Assembly: GCF_032583975.1 (NCBI RefSeq)
Contig: NZ_JAWHTF010000002.1
From: Gilvirhabdus luticola
Lineage (GTDB): Bacteria; Bacteroidota; Bacteroidia; Flavobacteriales; Flavobacteriaceae
Strand: one strand, 5' to 3'
Length of the DNA: 64,000 nt
The notes beneath the pieces were generated by a model, which ran no database searches, was not told the origin of the DNA, and saw only the letters and a program-made list of their open reading frames with translations. Of this stretch, positions 61,551-64,000 are shown piece by piece; the stretch's first letter is position 1, and each line of letters starts with the position of its first letter. A program made the translations under genes and the position numbers.

Positions 61551-61572
61551 ATATTTTTTTAATAAAAATTAG

Positions 61573-61980
61573 TTAAATTAAATCTGCTAAAGACTTATTA
61601 TTGAAGATATTTAATGTACTATCTCTCACTTCTATCATTAAATTATGAACAGCACAAGCGTTCTCATCTGGACAATCTGAACAAGTTTCGTAAAAATTTA
61701 AACTCACGCAAGGCACCATTGCTATTGGTCCTTCAAGGATTCTCATTACTGGAGCCATTTTAATATCTTTTGGATCTTTCAATAAATAATAACCCCCACC
61801 TTTTCCTTTTTTTGAACCTAAAAAACCATTCTTACGAAGGGTTAGTAAAATACTTTCTAAAAATTTTTGTGAAATATTTTCATGTTTTGAAATAACACTT
61901 ATTTGAACAGGCTTTCTATCTTCCTGTCTAGCTAAATAAGTCATCGCTTTTAGCCCGTATTTTGTTTTCTTTGAAATCAT
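61573..61980 (-). CDS. Rrf2 family transcriptional regulator
   Basis: A 135-aa Rrf2/IscR-type regulator. The winged helix spans about residues 1-80 with ISQKFLESILLTLRKNGFLGSKKGKGGGYYLL. Cysteines C91, C100, C103 and C109 (CVSLNFYETCSDCPDENACA) could bind an Fe-S cluster or sense thiols, as in IscR or NsrR; a CymR-like role in cysteine control fits the location between metZ and cysH. A promoter and operator-like palindrome follow it. Confidence 0.9.
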   Translation of the reverse strand: MISKKTKYGLKAMTYLARQEDRKPVQISVISKHENISQKFLESILLTLRKNGFLGSKKGKGGGYYLLKDPKDIKMAPVMRILEGPIAMVPCVSLNFYETCSDCPDENACAVHNLMIEVRDSTLNIFNNKSLADLI

Positions 61981-62007
61981 TCTTTCAAAGATAACTAAAA
62001 TATCAAA

Positions 62008-63174
62008 TTATTGTAATGCCTGATTCAAATCGTTAATTACATCTGAAACATCCTCTAATCCAACCGAAACTCTAACTAATCCATCAGAAATACCAACTTC
62101 CAACCTATCTTCTTCACTTAACTTGCTATGGGTTGTACTAGCAGGATGAGTAACAATGGTTTTTGTATCACCCAAATTTGCCGAAAGTGAACATAATTTA
62201 ATCGAGTTTAAAAAACTTCTTCCTGCTTCAATACCTCCTTTAACCTCAAAAGCTACAATATTACCTCCTTTTTTCATTTGTTTTTTTGCAACTTGATATT
62301 GAGGATGTGATTTTAAAAATGGATATTTTACCCAATTCACATTTTCATGATTTTCTAAAAACTCTGCTACCTTCAACGCATTCTCACAATGTTTATCTAC
62401 TCTAACAACCAGTGTTTCCAAACTTTTAGAAAGTAACCATGCATTAAAAGGTGATAATGATGGACCAGTGTTTCTAGAAAACAAATAAATCTCTCTTATT
62501 AAGTCTTTTCTACCTACTGTTATTCCTCCAAGAACACGACCTTGACCATCCATAAGTTTGGTAGCTGAATGAACAACTAAATCTGCACCAAATTTTATGG
62601 GTTGTTGCAAATAAGGTGTTGCAAAACAATTGTCTACAACTAATATTAGATTATGCTTATTTGCAATTTTTCCTAATAATTCCAAATCCAGAACATCAAC
62701 TGCAGGATTTGTTGGAGATTCAGCAAATAAAATTTTCGTTTTCGGTGTAATTAAACTTTCTATTGTATCAGGTTCGTTTACATTAAAATAGCTTGTTGTG
62801 ATATTCCATTTAGGAAAATAATTTGTAAAAAGAACATGTGTAGACCCGAACACAGATCGTGCAGAAACTATATGATCTCCACTATTTAGCAGTGCTGCCA
62901 AACTTGAAAATATAGCAGCCATGCCAGTTGCAAATGCAAAGCCATCTTCTGCGCCTTCCATTTTACAAACTTTATCTACAAATTCTGAAGTATTTGGATT
63001 TGTAAAACGACTGTAAATATTTCGTTCTTTTTCTTCTGTAAAGGAAGCTCGCATTTCTTCAGCATTCTCAAATACAAAGCCTGAAGTCAAGTACAGTGGA
63101 CTTGAATTCTCTAAAAATTGTGTGTGTTCTATTTGCGTTCTTATTGCGCTTGTTTCAAAATTATCTTTGCTCAT
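62008..63174 (-). CDS. metZ: O-succinylhomoserine sulfhydrylase (Cys/Met PLP enzyme)
   Basis: A 388-aa PLP enzyme of the Cys/Met metabolism family. The PLP lysine is K206 in HSATKLMDGQGRVLGG, which is the MetZ form of the motif. Other landmarks: YLTSGFVFENAEE, YSRFTNPNTSEF, FATGMAAI, AESPTNPAVDVLDL and TIVTHPASTTHSKL. It would make homocysteine directly from an activated homoserine and sulfide. A close relative (cystathionine gamma-synthase) cannot be fully excluded. It starts 3 nt after the homoserine dehydrogenase stop. Confidence 0.88.
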   Translation of the reverse strand: MSKDNFETSAIRTQIEHTQFLENSSPLYLTSGFVFENAEEMRASFTEEKERNIYSRFTNPNTSEFVDKVCKMEGAEDGFAFATGMAAIFSSLAALLNSGDHIVSARSVFGSTHVLFTNYFPKWNITTSYFNVNEPDTIESLITPKTKILFAESPTNPAVDVLDLELLGKIANKHNLILVVDNCFATPYLQQPIKFGADLVVHSATKLMDGQGRVLGGITVGRKDLIREIYLFSRNTGPSLSPFNAWLLSKSLETLVVRVDKHCENALKVAEFLENHENVNWVKYPFLKSHPQYQVAKKQMKKGGNIVAFEVKGGIEAGRSFLNSIKLCSLSANLGDTKTIVTHPASTTHSKLSEEDRLEVGISDGLVRVSVGLEDVSDVINDLNQALQ

Positions 63175-63177
63175 TAT

Positions 63178-64000
63178 TTAAATGTTTTTTTCTGTTAATC
63201 TTAATATGTCCCCAAATACACCTCTTGCTGTAACCTGTGCTCCAGCTCCAGCTCCTTGAATAACTATAGGATGTTCACCATAAGATTCGGTGTAAATTTC
63301 AAAAATGGTGTCTGAACCTCCTAAAGAACCTAAAGGTGAATTTTCTGGAACTGAAACCAATTTTACTTCTAATTCTGCACCATACTCATTCTCTAAATTA
63401 CCATGTAAATCTCCTACATACCTTAAAACTTCATTAGGTTTTAGATTCTTTTTTAAATCTTCAAATTGTGCATTGAGTCCATTCAATAAATCTAAAAATG
63501 TTTCCAATTGAATCTCTTTTAAGTTTTCTGGAATTAAACTTTCAATCTGAATATCAGAAATTTCATTATACAAATCAAGCTCTCTAGCTAAAATAAGTAG
63601 CTTTCTTGCTACATCCTTACCAGATAAATCTTCACGAGGATCTGGTTCTGTTAATCCAAGTTTCATAGCTTCCTCTAATATTGTTGAAAACTGTTTTTCT
63701 TCGACAGAAAACTTATTAAACAGATAACTAATAGACCCAGAAAAAACACCTCTAATTCTTGTAATATTTTCTCCAGATAGATGCAGCAGTTTAATAGTAT
63801 CTATTAAAGGTAAACCTGCACCAACATTGGTTTCGTACAGATATCTCTTTTGATATTTTTTAAGGTTATCACGCAATGAATTATAGAAGTCTAAATGAAT
63901 TGTGTTTGCGGTTTTGTTTGAAGACACCAGATCAAAACCATTCTCAATTAAAGTATTATAATTTTCTACGAAATCTTTACTGGCAGTATTATCTATTGCT
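63178..64000 (-). CDS. Homoserine dehydrogenase domain, partial (probable ThrA-type)
   Basis: The 3' part (about 274 codons) of a gene that continues past the right edge. The frame is open to the end, so the GTG at 63927 is internal. The sequence IDNTASKDFVENY, then GFDLVSSNKTANTIH, GAGLPLIDTIK, GVFSGSISYLFNKF and EPDPREDLSGKDVARKLLILARE belongs to homoserine dehydrogenase, with the C-terminal GAGAGAQVTARGVFGDILRL. This style is found in bifunctional aspartokinase/homoserine dehydrogenase (ThrA); the kinase part, if present, is outside the window. It supplies homoserine for metZ. Confidence 0.88.
   Translation of the reverse strand, partial: AIDNTASKDFVENYNTLIENGFDLVSSNKTANTIHLDFYNSLRDNLKKYQKRYLYETNVGAGLPLIDTIKLLHLSGENITRIRGVFSGSISYLFNKFSVEEKQFSTILEEAMKLGLTEPDPREDLSGKDVARKLLILARELDLYNEISDIQIESLIPENLKEIQLETFLDLLNGLNAQFEDLKKNLKPNEVLRYVGDLHGNLENEYGAELEVKLVSVPENSPLGSLGGSDTIFEIYTESYGEHPIVIQGAGAGAQVTARGVFGDILRLTEKNI

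Overview
The window is an AT-rich chromosomal stretch of a member of Bacteroidota, most likely a marine Flavobacteriaceae of the Winogradskyella/Psychroserpens/Olleya kind; the genus is inference. The support is: two secreted proteins with type IX secretion (T9SS) C-terminal sorting domains, the gliding-motility ATPase GldA, an XrtF exosortase pair, a split MetH, typical family content (DUF6515, DUF4421, HYC_CC_PP), and several promoters of the Flavobacterium type (TTG - about 19 nt - TAnnTTTG). No rRNA, tRNA, CRISPR array, transposase or phage gene was seen. No gene-free stretch exceeds 300 bases.

Layout: (1) 1-3.8 kb: a partial outer-membrane transporter-like gene, a sulfatase, and DUF6515 and DUF2092 envelope proteins. 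(2) 4.0-11.1 kb: purH-mreB-mreC-mreD-mrdA(PBP2)-rodA, the cell elongation operon. (3) 11.3-14.1 kb: an ABC permease, a GAF protein, and XrtF with its partner. (4) 14.2-20.0 kb: a copper-handling cluster (HYC_CC_PP protein, CopA with extra metal-binding domains, a TonB-dependent receptor, an HMA protein and a metal-binding lipoprotein), closed by a terminator. (5) 20.0-22.0 kb: two unusual single genes bordered by small repeats. (6) 22.0-28.3 kb: outer-membrane protein / membrane protein / ECF sigma triad, polyprenyl synthase, and a phosphodiesterase-TPR-sulfotransferase fusion coupled to a 52-aa gene. (7) 28.5-30.4 kb: tandem T9SS cargo paralogues. (8) 30.5-36.2 kb: rlmN, queA, aroA, MazG-like, membrane hydrolase, dtd, rsgA. 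(9) 36.3-37.8 kb: DUF4421 and a small secreted protein. (10) 37.8-41.9 kb: an aromatic amino acid operon pheA-aminotransferase-tyrA-DAHP synthase/chorismate mutase, preceded by a Phe/Tyr/Trp-rich leader peptide and a terminator/antiterminator pair. (11) 42.0-47.5 kb: gldA, a serine hydrolase, pta-ackA. (12) 47.5-49.4 kb: DUF2807 lipoprotein and PagL-like deacylase. (13) 49.4-64 kb: sulfur/methionine region: metF, split metH under a SAM riboswitch, cysM, epsC, ferredoxin-NADP reductase-like protein, siroheme genes, a sulfite reductase-HEPN fusion, cysH, an Rrf2 regulator, metZ and the C-terminal part of homoserine dehydrogenase.

In region 13 homoserine is activated and sulfhydrylated to homocysteine, sulfite is reduced with siroheme made by the same cluster, cysteine is made by EpsC/CysM, and homocysteine is methylated by MetF/MetH. 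The strongest regulatory signals are the aromatic attenuator (41742-41916), the SAM-I-type riboswitch (54398-54516) and a consensus promoter with an operator-like palindrome in front of cysH (61492-61550). The attenuator is the best candidate for an undescribed or little-described regulatory system here.
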